Below, piece by piece: positions 50,862-60,839 of a stretch of 64,000 nt of DNA. The notes below the pieces were generated by a model. The model was not told where the DNA came from, made no database searches, and worked only from the letters and a program-made list of their open reading frames with translations. The position numbers were made by a program, and so were the translations under genes. Each line of letters opens with the position of its first letter. Position 1 is the stretch's first letter. Source of the DNA: Clostridia bacterium (GTDB lineage: Bacteria > Bacillota > Clostridia > Oscillospirales > Acutalibacteraceae). The DNA lies in NCBI GenBank assembly GCA_017407995.1, contig JAFQVM010000004.1:1-64000 (forward strand), written 5' to 3'.

Positions 50862-52781
50862 ATGGCAGTTTTAAGTGTACAAAATTTAAAAATGGAGTTT
50901 GGCGAGCGTGTCTTGTTTGATTCGGTAAACTTTGAAGTCGGTGAGCGTGAGAAAATAGGCTTCATCGGTTCAAATGCATCGGGTAAAACAACGCTGTTCA
51001 AGCTCATAATCGGCGAGCTTGAGCCGTCCGACGGTGAGATTTTCAAGGGCAAGAATATCAATATCGGCTACCTTGAACAGCATGCCTGTGCCAACAGCAC
51101 AAAAACGGTTTATGACGAGGCAGAGAGTGTGTTTGAATCTCTGGCTGAGGCTGAGCGACGTATAGAAGAGCTTTCTGATATGATGAACAGCGGTGCAGGG
51201 GATATCGACTCACTTATCGCACAACAGCAACGCTTGCAGGCGGAGTTCGAAAACGGTGGCGGACTTACTTATAAAAGCCGAACACGCTCTATGCTGACAG
51301 GTCTTGGCTTTGCACAGGAGGATTTTTCTCTGGAGTGTTCAAAGCTCAGTGGCGGTCAGCGTTCAAAGCTGGCTTTGGGAAAGCTTCTTTTGAGCGAGCC
51401 TGATTTGATTTTGCTCGATGAGCCGACTAACCATATCGACCTTTTAAGCCTTGAGTGGCTTGAGAACTTTTTAAAAGATTTTAAGGGCAGTGCGATAATA
51501 ATTTCGCATGACCGATATTTTCTTGACAACGTAACAACAAAGACGATGCACCTTGACCATGAGCGACTTACTGTTTGGAACGGTGGATATTCACGTTTTT
51601 TGGAGCAGAAAACAGAACGTGATGAGATAGAACGCAGGCACTATGAACGTCAGATGGATGAGGTACACCGTCTGGAGGGTATAATTGAGCAGCAAAAGCG
51701 TTGGCGGCACTACATAACTGCCGAGAGTAAGCAAAAAATGCTCGATAAAAAGCTTGCTGAGGTCACAGCACCGCAGAACGAGAATAAAACTCTCGGCTTT
51801 TCTTTTGGTGAGGTTTCTTCAACGGGAAACGAAGTGCTTAATGTTTTTGGACTGTCAAAGTCCTTTGGTGAAAATCATCTGTTTAAAGGGGTTGAGTTCG
51901 GTATTCGTAAGGGTGACAGAGCCTTTTTGCTTGGAGCAAACGGATGCGGAAAGACAACTCTTTTGAAGATATTGATGGGCTTTGAAGATGCCGATTCGGG
52001 CACCTTTGGCTTCGGAGCGGGAGTAAAGCCGGGATATTTTGACCAGACTTTGTCATCACTCGACTATTCAAAGACTGCTATAGATGAAATCTGGGATGCT
52101 CACCGTGATTTCACAGAAACAAGGGTGCGCACATTGCTCGGACAGTTTCTTTTCAGCGGTGATGACGTCTATAAAAGAATAGAATACTTAAGCGGCGGTG
52201 AGAAAGCACGTCTTTCGATATTGAAGCTTATGCTGTCAGGTGCAAACTTCCTGTTGCTCGACGAGCCTACTAACCATCTTGATATTCCGTCACGAGAGGC
52301 GCTTGAGGAGGCGCTGATGCAATTTGGCGGAACAATGCTTGTGGTTTCGCATGACCGATATTTTATCAATAAGCTTTCTTCACGTGTGTTGTGTATCGGT
52401 ATGCAAGGCACTCAAGCCTTTGATGGCGGTTACGATGCCTATGCCGAGCGCCTTACTGCGAGTGTTCAGGTTAAAGTCAAGACCAAAACGGTCGGCAAGG
52501 GCGGCGAGGACTACAAACGTCGCAAGGAGCAGGAGTCGGAGCTTCGCAAGGTGACTACCGCCATAAAGCGTAGCGAAGAGCGCATAAACGATATAGATGT
52601 AGAGATAACAAACGCCAATGAGGAGCTCTCCAGACCTGAAACGTCGGCAGATTATGAGCGTGTTATGGAGTTGACGGGGCTTATTGACTCGCTAAACTCC
52701 GAGCAGATGCAGCTTATGTCTGAGTGGGAGAGCCTTGAAAACAGAAAATCGGAGCTTGAAGAGCTCCTTGGAATAGAGTAA
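50862..52781 (+). CDS. ABC-F family ATPase
   Basis: A 639-residue soluble protein with two ABC domains: Walker A GSNASGKTT and GANGCGKTT, signatures LSGGQRSKLALG and LSGGEKARLSIL, joined by a charged linker of about 80 residues. It ends in a coiled-coil tail. It lacks membrane parts and acts on ribosomes: a translation factor or antibiotic-protection protein. Subgroup not assignable by eye. Confidence 0.92.
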   Translation: MAVLSVQNLKMEFGERVLFDSVNFEVGEREKIGFIGSNASGKTTLFKLIIGELEPSDGEIFKGKNINIGYLEQHACANSTKTVYDEAESVFESLAEAERRIEELSDMMNSGAGDIDSLIAQQQRLQAEFENGGGLTYKSRTRSMLTGLGFAQEDFSLECSKLSGGQRSKLALGKLLLSEPDLILLDEPTNHIDLLSLEWLENFLKDFKGSAIIISHDRYFLDNVTTKTMHLDHERLTVWNGGYSRFLEQKTERDEIERRHYERQMDEVHRLEGIIEQQKRWRHYITAESKQKMLDKKLAEVTAPQNENKTLGFSFGEVSSTGNEVLNVFGLSKSFGENHLFKGVEFGIRKGDRAFLLGANGCGKTTLLKILMGFEDADSGTFGFGAGVKPGYFDQTLSSLDYSKTAIDEIWDAHRDFTETRVRTLLGQFLFSGDDVYKRIEYLSGGEKARLSILKLMLSGANFLLLDEPTNHLDIPSREALEEALMQFGGTMLVVSHDRYFINKLSSRVLCIGMQGTQAFDGGYDAYAERLTASVQVKVKTKTVGKGGEDYKRRKEQESELRKVTTAIKRSEERINDIDVEITNANEELSRPETSADYERVMELTGLIDSLNSEQMQLMSEWESLENRKSELEELLGIE

Positions 52782-52795
52782 AGGGGTGTTATGTA

Positions 52796-54985
52796 ATGAT
52801 TTTTTCTCAGATGTTCGGTAAAGCCAAATGGGTGGCGCCGTCAGGTGAATGTACGGCACCTGTCATTGCAGGTAAGTTTTCGGCAAAGAATGTAAAAAAA
52901 GCAGAAATAGTTATATGCGGTCTGGGATTTTTCCGTCTGTGGATAAACGGAAAAGAGGTGTCGGATGATAAGCTTGTGCCCGCAAACAGCCAGTATTGCG
53001 AGCGTGATTTGTCTCAGTTTGAATATCCTATATTGGACACCTTGTCATACAGAACATATTGCATGAAATATGATATAACCAATCTTCTGCGTGAGGGAGA
53101 GAATGTTCTGCACGCAGTACTCGGTACGGGCTGGTTTGCTCAGAATAAGAGAGGTGCAGAGGGTAAGTCAGATTTCGGAGATGTAAAACTCTGCTATAAA
53201 ATAGATTTGACTCTCGAAAACGGTGAAACACAGACGGTTGTTTCAGATGAAAATCTCAAGTGGAAACAGAGCCGTATAGTTTTCAACAATCTTTATCTTG
53301 GCGAGATTCACGACCTCTCTTTGAGCAATGAAGTTTCGGCGGATGAAGACTTTTCTGACTATGAGCCTGTTGTGATAGCGCCTTCACACGATTGTGAGTT
53401 TTACATACAGACCTGCCCTGCAGACAGAGCTGTCCGCAGTGTGATTCCGAAGAAAATCAAGGATTTCGGCGAGTATTCAATCTACGATGCAGGCGAAAAC
53501 ATATCAGGTTATGCAGTTGTTGCAGCAAAGTGCGACGGCGAAGAGATTCACGTGCGCTATTCGGAAGAGATAAACGAAGATTGTAGCTTGAATTTTGATT
53601 CTTGCGGTTGGGAGCACCAGATTCAGCAGGAAACATTTAAAAACGCTAAAGCTGACGAGCCTTATGAGCCTTGGTTTACGTGGCATGGTTTTCGTTATTT
53701 CGAGCTTTCAAACAATGCCGAACCTATACGCTGTGACGTTGTTAATGCAGATGTCCCCGTGACATCGGAGTTTGAGAGCGACAACGAAATTTTAAATTGG
53801 ATTTATGATGCTTATATCAGAACACAGCTGAGCAATATGCACGCAGGCGTACCGTCTGACTGTCCGCATATAGAGCGTCTGGGTTATACGGGTGACGGCC
53901 AGCTCTGCTGTGAGGCTGTTATGCTGTTGACGGACTCAAAGAAGTTCTTTGAAAAGTGGCTTTGGGACATTTCTGACTGTCAGGATATAAACAACGGTCA
54001 TATTCAGCACACAGCACCCTTTGCAGGCGGCGGCGGTGGTCCTGCCGGCTGGGGCGGAGCGATAGTTGTTGTGCCGTATATGTTCTATAAGACCTACGGC
54101 GACAAAGCGATACTTCGTGAATTCTTGCCGAAGATGCTCAAATATTTTGATTATATGCAGAGCAGAACAGAGAACGGGCTTGTCTGCCGTGAGGAAGAGG
54201 GCGGATGGTGCCTCGGTGATTGGTGTCCGCCTGAGTGGATACAGATAAGTGAGCCGTATGTCAATACCTGCCTATATATAAAGTTTATGTATATGGCGCA
54301 AGAGATAGCTGCTGTGTTGGGTGAGAGTGAGCGCACACAGTATCTTGATGAGTTTATAGCAAAGGCAAAGCGAGCCGTTGAAGTGGCATATTACAGCCCT
54401 CAGACACATTCATTTATAGGTGATGTTCAGGGTGCAAACAGCTTTGCGTTGGATATTGGAATGGGCGACGAGAGAACTTTTGAGAATACGGCTAAAAAGT
54501 ATGCTTCAAGAGGCGAGTATGACACAGGGATTTTCGGCACAGATATCCTTACAAGAATTCTGTTCGAGCGTGGCGAAGATGATACTGCTTTCTCACTTCT
54601 TACATCTAAGGGTGAAGCTTCGTTCTATAATATGATGAAGCACGGAGCAACAACGCTTTGGGAAAATTGGGACGGTGAGCGTTCGCACAGCCACCCGATG
54701 TTCGGTGCTGTTACAAGATACCTGTTCACGTTTATTCTCGGTATCGGACAGAGCAAGGATTCTGCGGGCTTTGAAGATGTCGTCATAGCACCTCACATTC
54801 CCGAAAAGCTTGGTCGGGCTTCCGGCAGCATAACGACCGTTAGAGGAAAGATATCCGTTTCCTTTGAGAAGAGTGATGACGGTATAGATTTTGAGGTCGA
54901 TGTACCTTGTGAAGCGAAGTTTAAGTTTGGTTCAAAGCAATTTGACCTTGATTCAGGCAAAAACAGTATTAATATAAAAATTTAA
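52796..54985 (+). CDS. Alpha-L-rhamnosidase (GH78)
   Basis: A 729-residue glycosidase with two N-terminal beta domains, an (alpha/alpha)6 barrel and a C-terminal beta domain. The acid-rich motif SDCPHIERLGYTGDGQ has Asp355 and Glu360 in the catalytic region. GATTLWENWDGERSHSHPMFG is the second family signature. It cuts terminal alpha-rhamnose from glycans or glycosides. No signal peptide, so it acts on imported substrates. Confidence 0.92.
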   Translation: MIFSQMFGKAKWVAPSGECTAPVIAGKFSAKNVKKAEIVICGLGFFRLWINGKEVSDDKLVPANSQYCERDLSQFEYPILDTLSYRTYCMKYDITNLLREGENVLHAVLGTGWFAQNKRGAEGKSDFGDVKLCYKIDLTLENGETQTVVSDENLKWKQSRIVFNNLYLGEIHDLSLSNEVSADEDFSDYEPVVIAPSHDCEFYIQTCPADRAVRSVIPKKIKDFGEYSIYDAGENISGYAVVAAKCDGEEIHVRYSEEINEDCSLNFDSCGWEHQIQQETFKNAKADEPYEPWFTWHGFRYFELSNNAEPIRCDVVNADVPVTSEFESDNEILNWIYDAYIRTQLSNMHAGVPSDCPHIERLGYTGDGQLCCEAVMLLTDSKKFFEKWLWDISDCQDINNGHIQHTAPFAGGGGGPAGWGGAIVVVPYMFYKTYGDKAILREFLPKMLKYFDYMQSRTENGLVCREEEGGWCLGDWCPPEWIQISEPYVNTCLYIKFMYMAQEIAAVLGESERTQYLDEFIAKAKRAVEVAYYSPQTHSFIGDVQGANSFALDIGMGDERTFENTAKKYASRGEYDTGIFGTDILTRILFERGEDDTAFSLLTSKGEASFYNMMKHGATTLWENWDGERSHSHPMFGAVTRYLFTFILGIGQSKDSAGFEDVVIAPHIPEKLGRASGSITTVRGKISVSFEKSDDGIDFEVDVPCEAKFKFGSKQFDLDSGKNSINIKI

Positions 54986-55005
54986 TTAATTGAAAGGAGC
55001 AAACC

Positions 55006-55575
55006 ATGAACGTTGAGATAATACCTTATGAAGAAAAATACAAGGAGGATGTGCAGAACGTCTGTCTTGACACAGCGGGCTCAAATGCGAGAGAGCCTTT
55101 AGTAACACGCTATCTGCTCTCCACATTCTGCGACTATTATATTGAGCAGGAGGGTTCACACTGTTTTATCGCTGTTGACAGGGATATCGACAAGGCGATA
55201 GGCTATATATTCTGTGCGCCTGACTACAATAGATATAAGCGTATTTTTAAGGCTAAGTATCTTCCGAGAGTAAAGGGTTGTGCCAAGGAAGATGAGCGTG
55301 AGTCATGGTGTTCAATGGTAGCTCCTATGTTCTTTAAGCATAAGTATCCGGCACATATGCATACCGATATCAAACCCGGTTATCAGCATATGGGTATAGG
55401 CACACGAATGATGCAGACTCTTTTGACACATCTTAAAGAAGAGGGTGTCAAGGGTATGATGCTTATTGTGGGAGCGGGCAATACCAGTGCTCAAAAGTTT
55501 TATATGAAGAACGGGCTTCATAAAGTTTTCGTCATAAAGAATTTAGGCATGGTTATGGCGAGGAAAATCGGATAG
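55006..55575 (+). CDS. GNAT-family N-acetyltransferase
   Basis: A 189-residue transferase with the acetyl-CoA loop HMGIGTRMMQTLL and GNTSAQKFYMKNGLH. Sits among sugar genes, which suggests a sugar or amino-sugar target, but this is a guess. It starts 20 bases after the rhamnosidase. Confidence 0.88.
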   Translation: MNVEIIPYEEKYKEDVQNVCLDTAGSNAREPLVTRYLLSTFCDYYIEQEGSHCFIAVDRDIDKAIGYIFCAPDYNRYKRIFKAKYLPRVKGCAKEDERESWCSMVAPMFFKHKYPAHMHTDIKPGYQHMGIGTRMMQTLLTHLKEEGVKGMMLIVGAGNTSAQKFYMKNGLHKVFVIKNLGMVMARKIG

Positions 55576-55586
55576 GGTGACGAAAA

Positions 55587-56573
55587 ATGTTAAAGTATGC
55601 CGTTGTAGGAACAGGATGGATAGTACAGAGCTTTATCGACGGAACAAAGTATGTACCTGAGTTTTGCCTGTCGGCAGTATATTCACGTTCTTACGAGCGT
55701 GGTCTGGAGTTGGCACAACGCAATGGAATTAAAACTGTTTTTACCTCTTTAGAGGAGCTTGCGGCTTCTGATGTTGACTGTGTTTATATTGCAAGTCCAA
55801 ACTCGCTGCACTACAGCCAAAGCAAAAAGATGCTCGAAGCGGGCAAGCATGTTATATGCGAAAAGCCGTTGACAGTTATACCTGACGAGGCGCAGGAACT
55901 CATAGCGCTTGCGCAGGCTAAAGGACTTATATATGTTGAGGCAATAATGTATATGTATTGTCCCGTGCGTGAACTTTTGCACAGTGCAATTGAAGAGATA
56001 GGCAAAGTGCGTAGTGCGCATTTTGACTTTTCTCAGTTTTCATCTAAATATCCTGCGTTTATGCGAGGCGAGCTGCCTAATATCTTTAATCCTAAGATGG
56101 CAACAGGCAGTCTTATGGATTTGGGTGTTTACTGCGTTTATCCGACGGTTGAACTGTTTGGCGAGCCTCAAAATATTGTTGCCTCCTCAACATTTCTTTC
56201 AAGCGGTGCTGACGGCGCAACAAGTGCGGTGATGACCTGCGGCGATGTGCTTGTTACGCTGACGTGTTCAAAGACGGGACAGGACTATGCGGGGTCGCAG
56301 ATAGTCGGCGAAAAGGGAACGATAACCATTGAGTCTATCTCAAAACTTACAGGGGTAACTGTGAGGTTTAACGATGGAGCTTCAAAAACGCTTTGCGGTG
56401 ATACCCCTAAGGATGTTCTTATGGGTAACGAGGCGAGAGGGTTTTACGAGCTGATAACAAACCCAAAGGACAGTGCTGAGCGGTACAATGAGCTTAACGA
56501 AACAGCGCTTGCTGTCAGCCGTACAATGAAGCGTATACGTGAGACGGCAGGTATAAAATTTGATAAAGGGTAA
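55587..56573 (+). CDS. Gfo/Idh/MocA-family oxidoreductase
   Basis: A 328-residue NAD(P)-dependent sugar dehydrogenase. Rossmann start YAVVGTGWIVQSF, then YIASPNSLHYSQSKKML and the catalytic Lys segment VICEKPLT. Substrate cannot be read from sequence. Part of the sugar gene run, eleven bases after the acetyltransferase. Confidence 0.92.
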   Translation: MLKYAVVGTGWIVQSFIDGTKYVPEFCLSAVYSRSYERGLELAQRNGIKTVFTSLEELAASDVDCVYIASPNSLHYSQSKKMLEAGKHVICEKPLTVIPDEAQELIALAQAKGLIYVEAIMYMYCPVRELLHSAIEEIGKVRSAHFDFSQFSSKYPAFMRGELPNIFNPKMATGSLMDLGVYCVYPTVELFGEPQNIVASSTFLSSGADGATSAVMTCGDVLVTLTCSKTGQDYAGSQIVGEKGTITIESISKLTGVTVRFNDGASKTLCGDTPKDVLMGNEARGFYELITNPKDSAERYNELNETALAVSRTMKRIRETAGIKFDKG

Positions 56574-56581
56574 GTGTTTTT

Positions 56582-57001
56582 ATGAAGTATAAGAAAGTAG
56601 GCAGCGATTATGTTGTCAGGCTTGAAATAGGTGACGAGATAATAAAGTCTCTTACAGCCCTTTGCGAGAAAGAAAATATCACTTTTGCGGAGATTTCTGC
56701 TATCGGAGCTGTTGACAGAGCGGTCATGGGGTTTTACAATATCTGTGAACATCAGTATCGCCAAAAGACGTTTGAGGAGCCTATGGAATTGCTGTCGCTG
56801 CTCGGGAACGTCAGCCAAAAGGACGGCAAACCGTATATCCATCTTCATGCTGTTGTTTCAAACGAGGAGTGCAGAACATTCGGCGGCCATCTCAATGAGG
56901 CTGTAATCAGTGTGACTTGTGAGATGTTCGTAAAAACATTTGATGGAGAGATGAACAGACGGATTTGTGACAAAACCGGTCTGAATATATTTGATATATG
57001 A
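56582..57001 (+). CDS. PPC/DUF296 domain protein
   Basis: A 139-residue protein of the PPC (DUF296) family: ISAIGAVDRAVMGFY, PYIHLHAVVSNEE with the conserved His-x-His, and GGHLNEAVI. In plants such domains sit in AT-hook proteins; the bacterial stand-alone form has no proven role. Its stop overlaps the next start (ATGA). Confidence 0.87.
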   Translation: MKYKKVGSDYVVRLEIGDEIIKSLTALCEKENITFAEISAIGAVDRAVMGFYNICEHQYRQKTFEEPMELLSLLGNVSQKDGKPYIHLHAVVSNEECRTFGGHLNEAVISVTCEMFVKTFDGEMNRRICDKTGLNIFDI

Positions 57002-57666
57002 ACATTAACGATGAACTTATAGAATATCTGCGTTCCAGGGGCGCAAGCGATGTAGGTGTAGCGTATATAGATGACGGCGATTTCGGTGATTGTAAAACCG
57101 CCGTATCTATAGCTGTACGGCTGTCGGATGCCATAGTCGATGAAATCGACGGTGCACCTACTCATACATATTTCAGCCATTACAGGGCTGTAAACGCTTT
57201 TATCGACAGGTTGGAGCTTGAATGCGGACTTTTTTTGCAGCAACGGGGGTATAAGTATATAACGGTTGCCGCATCGCAGTCCATTAATGATAAAGGCTGG
57301 AATTACAGCGGGCGGTACTCGCACAAAAAAGCTGCACGCTTGGCGGGTCTTGGCTCAATCGGAAAAAACTCGTTGTTTTTGCACCGTGAGTTTGGCGCAC
57401 GTGTGAGGCTCGGCACTGTTATGACGGATATGCCGCTTTTGAACGAGCCTGATATTTTGCCGTCACCCTGTACAGGCTGTGATTTGTGTGTAAAGCACTG
57501 CCCGTCAGGTGCGATAAAGGGAACACCATGGTATGCGGGAATAGAGCGAAGTGAGGTTTTTGACCCCGAAAAGTGCAGTGAATATATGAAACGTGAGTTT
57601 AAAAATATCGGCAGAGGAGCAGTATGCGGAATATGCATGAAAGTCTGCCCTGCGAATAAAAAATGA
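56998..57666 (+). CDS. Epoxyqueuosine-reductase-like ferredoxin-type protein
   Basis: A 222-residue protein with a short QueG-like N-terminal domain and two 4Fe-4S motifs, CTGCDLCVKHCP and CGICMKVCP, in the C-terminal third. At 222 residues it is much shorter than true QueG (about 350-380), so it is probably a relative of unknown substrate rather than the tRNA enzyme. Confidence 0.75.
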   Translation: MNINDELIEYLRSRGASDVGVAYIDDGDFGDCKTAVSIAVRLSDAIVDEIDGAPTHTYFSHYRAVNAFIDRLELECGLFLQQRGYKYITVAASQSINDKGWNYSGRYSHKKAARLAGLGSIGKNSLFLHREFGARVRLGTVMTDMPLLNEPDILPSPCTGCDLCVKHCPSGAIKGTPWYAGIERSEVFDPEKCSEYMKREFKNIGRGAVCGICMKVCPANKK

Positions 57667-57717
57667 TGTAAACAATCCGTGTTAAACGGAAAAAATAAAT
57701 TTTTTGGAGAGAGAGCT

Positions 57718-60700
57718 ATGTTAGATTTAAAACAGACCGACAGAATGCTCAGCAAGCTCAAAAGATTTGAAGAGATTATTGAGCCGCTGATTTTTGATAA
57801 GGTCGGCGAGGCGGATAACGTTAAAGCGTTCGCAACAACGGAGCAGTTCCATTCTATCCCTAATGACAGTCTTTTTGACTCCATCGAAAAGGGCTATCAG
57901 TGGGGTGAGGAGAGCGGTTATTGCTGGTTTAAGACAGAGTACATCGTTCCCGATGAGCTTGACGGCAAGGATATCTTTATGCGCCCGCACAAAATGGGCT
58001 ACGAGGCTATGCTCTGGGTAGACGGTGTGCCGTTCGGTACTTTCTGCACAAAGATAGTATTCACAGGTCACGGCAACCACTATTGTGACCTTATTAAAAA
58101 GAACGCAAAAGCAGGCGAAAAGATTGATATAGCTATTGAGTATTATGCAGGCCACTCATATAAGGGCTGTGCACCGCTTGATGACAATCCGCTGCTTGAT
58201 TATGACTATAAGTATGAGGGCTTTGACATCTGCGTGAAAAACTACGATGTTCAGGACTTCTATTTTGACTTGAGAACAGCAAATCAGCTTGCTGAGAACC
58301 TGCCTGAGGATTCCTTCCGCAGAGCAGCGGTTGTAAACGCACTTTCAGACGTTTTCAAGACCATCTACCAGTCAATTGATGATGTAGACCGTGAGGACTT
58401 TTTAGCAGCTCTTGAGGATGCAAAGCCGCATCTTAAGAAGATGCTTGCAGTTAAGAACGGTGAGGATGCACCTAAAGCGGGACTTATCGGCCACTCTCAC
58501 ATGGATACGGCATGGCTCTGGCACGTTGGCGAGACAATCAAAAAGTGTGCCCGTACATATTCAAATGCGCTTGCACTTATGGAGCAGTATCCCGAATATA
58601 AATTTATTCAGAGTTCTTCGTGTCACAGCGACTTTATCCGTCGTTATTATCCTGAGCTGTTCAAGAGAATTCAGCAAAAGGTCAAAGAGGGCAGATACGA
58701 GCCCAACGGCGGTGTATGGGTTGAGTGCGACTGCAATATAACTTCGGGCGAATCAATGGTACGTCAGTTCCTGTGGGGACAGCGCTTTACAAGAAAGTAT
58801 TTTGACTATACATCAAATTGCTTCTGGTTGCCCGACACATTTGGTTACAGCGCAGCCATTCCGCAGATAATGAAAGGTTGCGGAGTTGACTATTTCTTAA
58901 CAACAAAGATTGACTGGAACGACACAAACACCTTCCCAATTGATACTTTCTATTGGAAAGGTATAGACGGAACAAAAGTATTTACTCACTTTAACCGTAC
59001 ACATATCTGGCCTGATGCAGAGGATTTAATTACATATGTTGCAGGCAGTAAGGACAAAAAGGATGTATGCATAAAGGATAAGCGTGTGACGGATAAGCGC
59101 ATTATTTCCTACGGTTACGGTGACGGCGGCGGCGGACCGCAGTTCGAGATGATTGAGGCAGCACGTCGTTGCGGCGATGTCAGCGGTGTACCGAAGTCCG
59201 AGCATGTTCTCGTAGGCGACTACATGAAGAAGATTGAAGCAGCGGCAGTTGAACCTGATACATATTCGGGTGAACTCTATCTTGAGCTTCACAGAGGTAC
59301 TCTTACCAATCAGCATATAATCAAGCGCAACAACCGTAAGGCAGAGCTTAAACTTCGTGACCTTGAGATTTTCACTGTCGGCGAGGCTGTAAAGGCTGAT
59401 AAAGAGGCGCTCAATGCAGATGTTCAGCCGCTTTATGAAACGCTTCTTTTAAATCAGTTCCACGATATTCTTCCCGGAACCTGTATACCCAGAGCGCATG
59501 AGGAGTCCCGTGCTCAGACAACGGAGCTTATAAATAAGGCTGACAGTCTTATCGCTGAGCTTACTGAGGGTGACGGCAGCGATGCATTGACACTTACAAA
59601 CACTCTTTCATTTGACCGTAGCGATGTAACAATTATTGATTATAACGGCAAAATCGCAGAGGGTGGATATCCTCAGCAGATTTATACAGACCTTGACGGT
59701 AATAAGAAACTTCTTATCGCCGGTGTTAAGATTCCTGCATTCTCAAGCGTTACACTTAACATGGTTGACGGCGAGCCTCAGGACGACAGCAAGGTTACAG
59801 CCGATATGAATGGCGTATCAACTCCGTTTGCAGAGATTCGCTTTGATGATAAGGGCAGAATCAAGTCATTTGTTGATAAGCGTGCAAACCGTGAGATTTG
59901 CGGCGATGGCTATGCATTTAATACATTCCTCATGGCTGAGGACCTTCCCAACGCATGGGATAACTGGGATATCGATGCTGATATCGAGATGAAGTATGCC
60001 GATACTTCTGAGCTTGTCAGCAGCGAGATAATCTCCTGCGGTGCGGTTGCAGCTATAATCCGCAATAAATATAAGATAAGCAAGAAGTCCACAATAACTC
60101 AGGATGTGTTCTATTTTGCTGACAGCGCAGAAGTTCGCTTTGATACTCTTATGGATTGGCAGGATAACCACCGTTTCTTAAAGACTGCATTTGACACAAA
60201 TGTTATGCAGGACTTTGCACGTTTCGAGGTTCAGTTTGGTAATGCACAGAGAACTACAACACGCAATACCAGCGTTGAAAAGGCAAAGTTTGAGGTTCTC
60301 AACCACAAGTATACCGACCTTTCCGAAACACGTTTCGGCGTAGCGATACTCAACGACTGTAAGTACGGTATCTCCGTAAACGGCGGTCAGATGAGACTTT
60401 CACTCCATAAGGGCGGACTTCGTCCTGACTTTAAGGGTGACAGAGGACAGCACAGATGTGTCTACTCATTCCTTCCTCATGACTGCGGATTTGATACAAA
60501 GTCAGTCATTCAGCCTGCTTACGAGCTGAACGTTCCTGTTGTTGCAAGTGAAGGTAAGTACGATGCTAAGACTCTTATCAATGTCGCTCAGGACAATATA
60601 ATTGTTGAAACAATCAAGCCTTGTGAGGACTGCGAGCGTGCATTTATCGTACGTATGTATGAGGCAGAGGGAACCTATACTTCAAGCGATGTCAAGTTCT

Positions 60701-60828
60701 TTGACGGCGCAAAGTCAGCGTCAATTACAAATATGCTTGAGGAAGAGCTTGAGAGCATAGAGGATATCAATAATGTAACTCTCAGTTTCCGTCCGTTCGA
60801 GATAAAGACGGTAAAAGTAACATATTAA
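57718..60828 (+). CDS. Alpha-mannosidase (GH38)
   Basis: A 1036-residue enzyme that removes alpha-mannose. Zinc site and catalytic motif HSHMDTAWLWH (His259, Asp263) and nucleophile Asp373 in CFWLPDTFGYS; the third motif GDGGGGPQFEM follows. The C-terminal half is the beta-rich GH38C region. ATG 57718 follows GGAGAGAG; an earlier in-frame start lacks a ribosome site. No signal peptide. With manA it can turn imported mannosides into fructose-6-phosphate. Confidence 0.94.
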   Translation: MLDLKQTDRMLSKLKRFEEIIEPLIFDKVGEADNVKAFATTEQFHSIPNDSLFDSIEKGYQWGEESGYCWFKTEYIVPDELDGKDIFMRPHKMGYEAMLWVDGVPFGTFCTKIVFTGHGNHYCDLIKKNAKAGEKIDIAIEYYAGHSYKGCAPLDDNPLLDYDYKYEGFDICVKNYDVQDFYFDLRTANQLAENLPEDSFRRAAVVNALSDVFKTIYQSIDDVDREDFLAALEDAKPHLKKMLAVKNGEDAPKAGLIGHSHMDTAWLWHVGETIKKCARTYSNALALMEQYPEYKFIQSSSCHSDFIRRYYPELFKRIQQKVKEGRYEPNGGVWVECDCNITSGESMVRQFLWGQRFTRKYFDYTSNCFWLPDTFGYSAAIPQIMKGCGVDYFLTTKIDWNDTNTFPIDTFYWKGIDGTKVFTHFNRTHIWPDAEDLITYVAGSKDKKDVCIKDKRVTDKRIISYGYGDGGGGPQFEMIEAARRCGDVSGVPKSEHVLVGDYMKKIEAAAVEPDTYSGELYLELHRGTLTNQHIIKRNNRKAELKLRDLEIFTVGEAVKADKEALNADVQPLYETLLLNQFHDILPGTCIPRAHEESRAQTTELINKADSLIAELTEGDGSDALTLTNTLSFDRSDVTIIDYNGKIAEGGYPQQIYTDLDGNKKLLIAGVKIPAFSSVTLNMVDGEPQDDSKVTADMNGVSTPFAEIRFDDKGRIKSFVDKRANREICGDGYAFNTFLMAEDLPNAWDNWDIDADIEMKYADTSELVSSEIISCGAVAAIIRNKYKISKKSTITQDVFYFADSAEVRFDTLMDWQDNHRFLKTAFDTNVMQDFARFEVQFGNAQRTTTRNTSVEKAKFEVLNHKYTDLSETRFGVAILNDCKYGISVNGGQMRLSLHKGGLRPDFKGDRGQHRCVYSFLPHDCGFDTKSVIQPAYELNVPVVASEGKYDAKTLINVAQDNIIVETIKPCEDCERAFIVRMYEAEGTYTSSDVKFFDGAKSASITNMLEEELESIEDINNVTLSFRPFEIKTVKVTY

Positions 60829-60839
60829 GGGTGATTTAA

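Noticed and set aside
56998..57666. Full queuosine enzyme QueG
   Set aside because: The protein is about 130-150 residues too short and sits among sugar genes; only a QueG-like relationship is supported.
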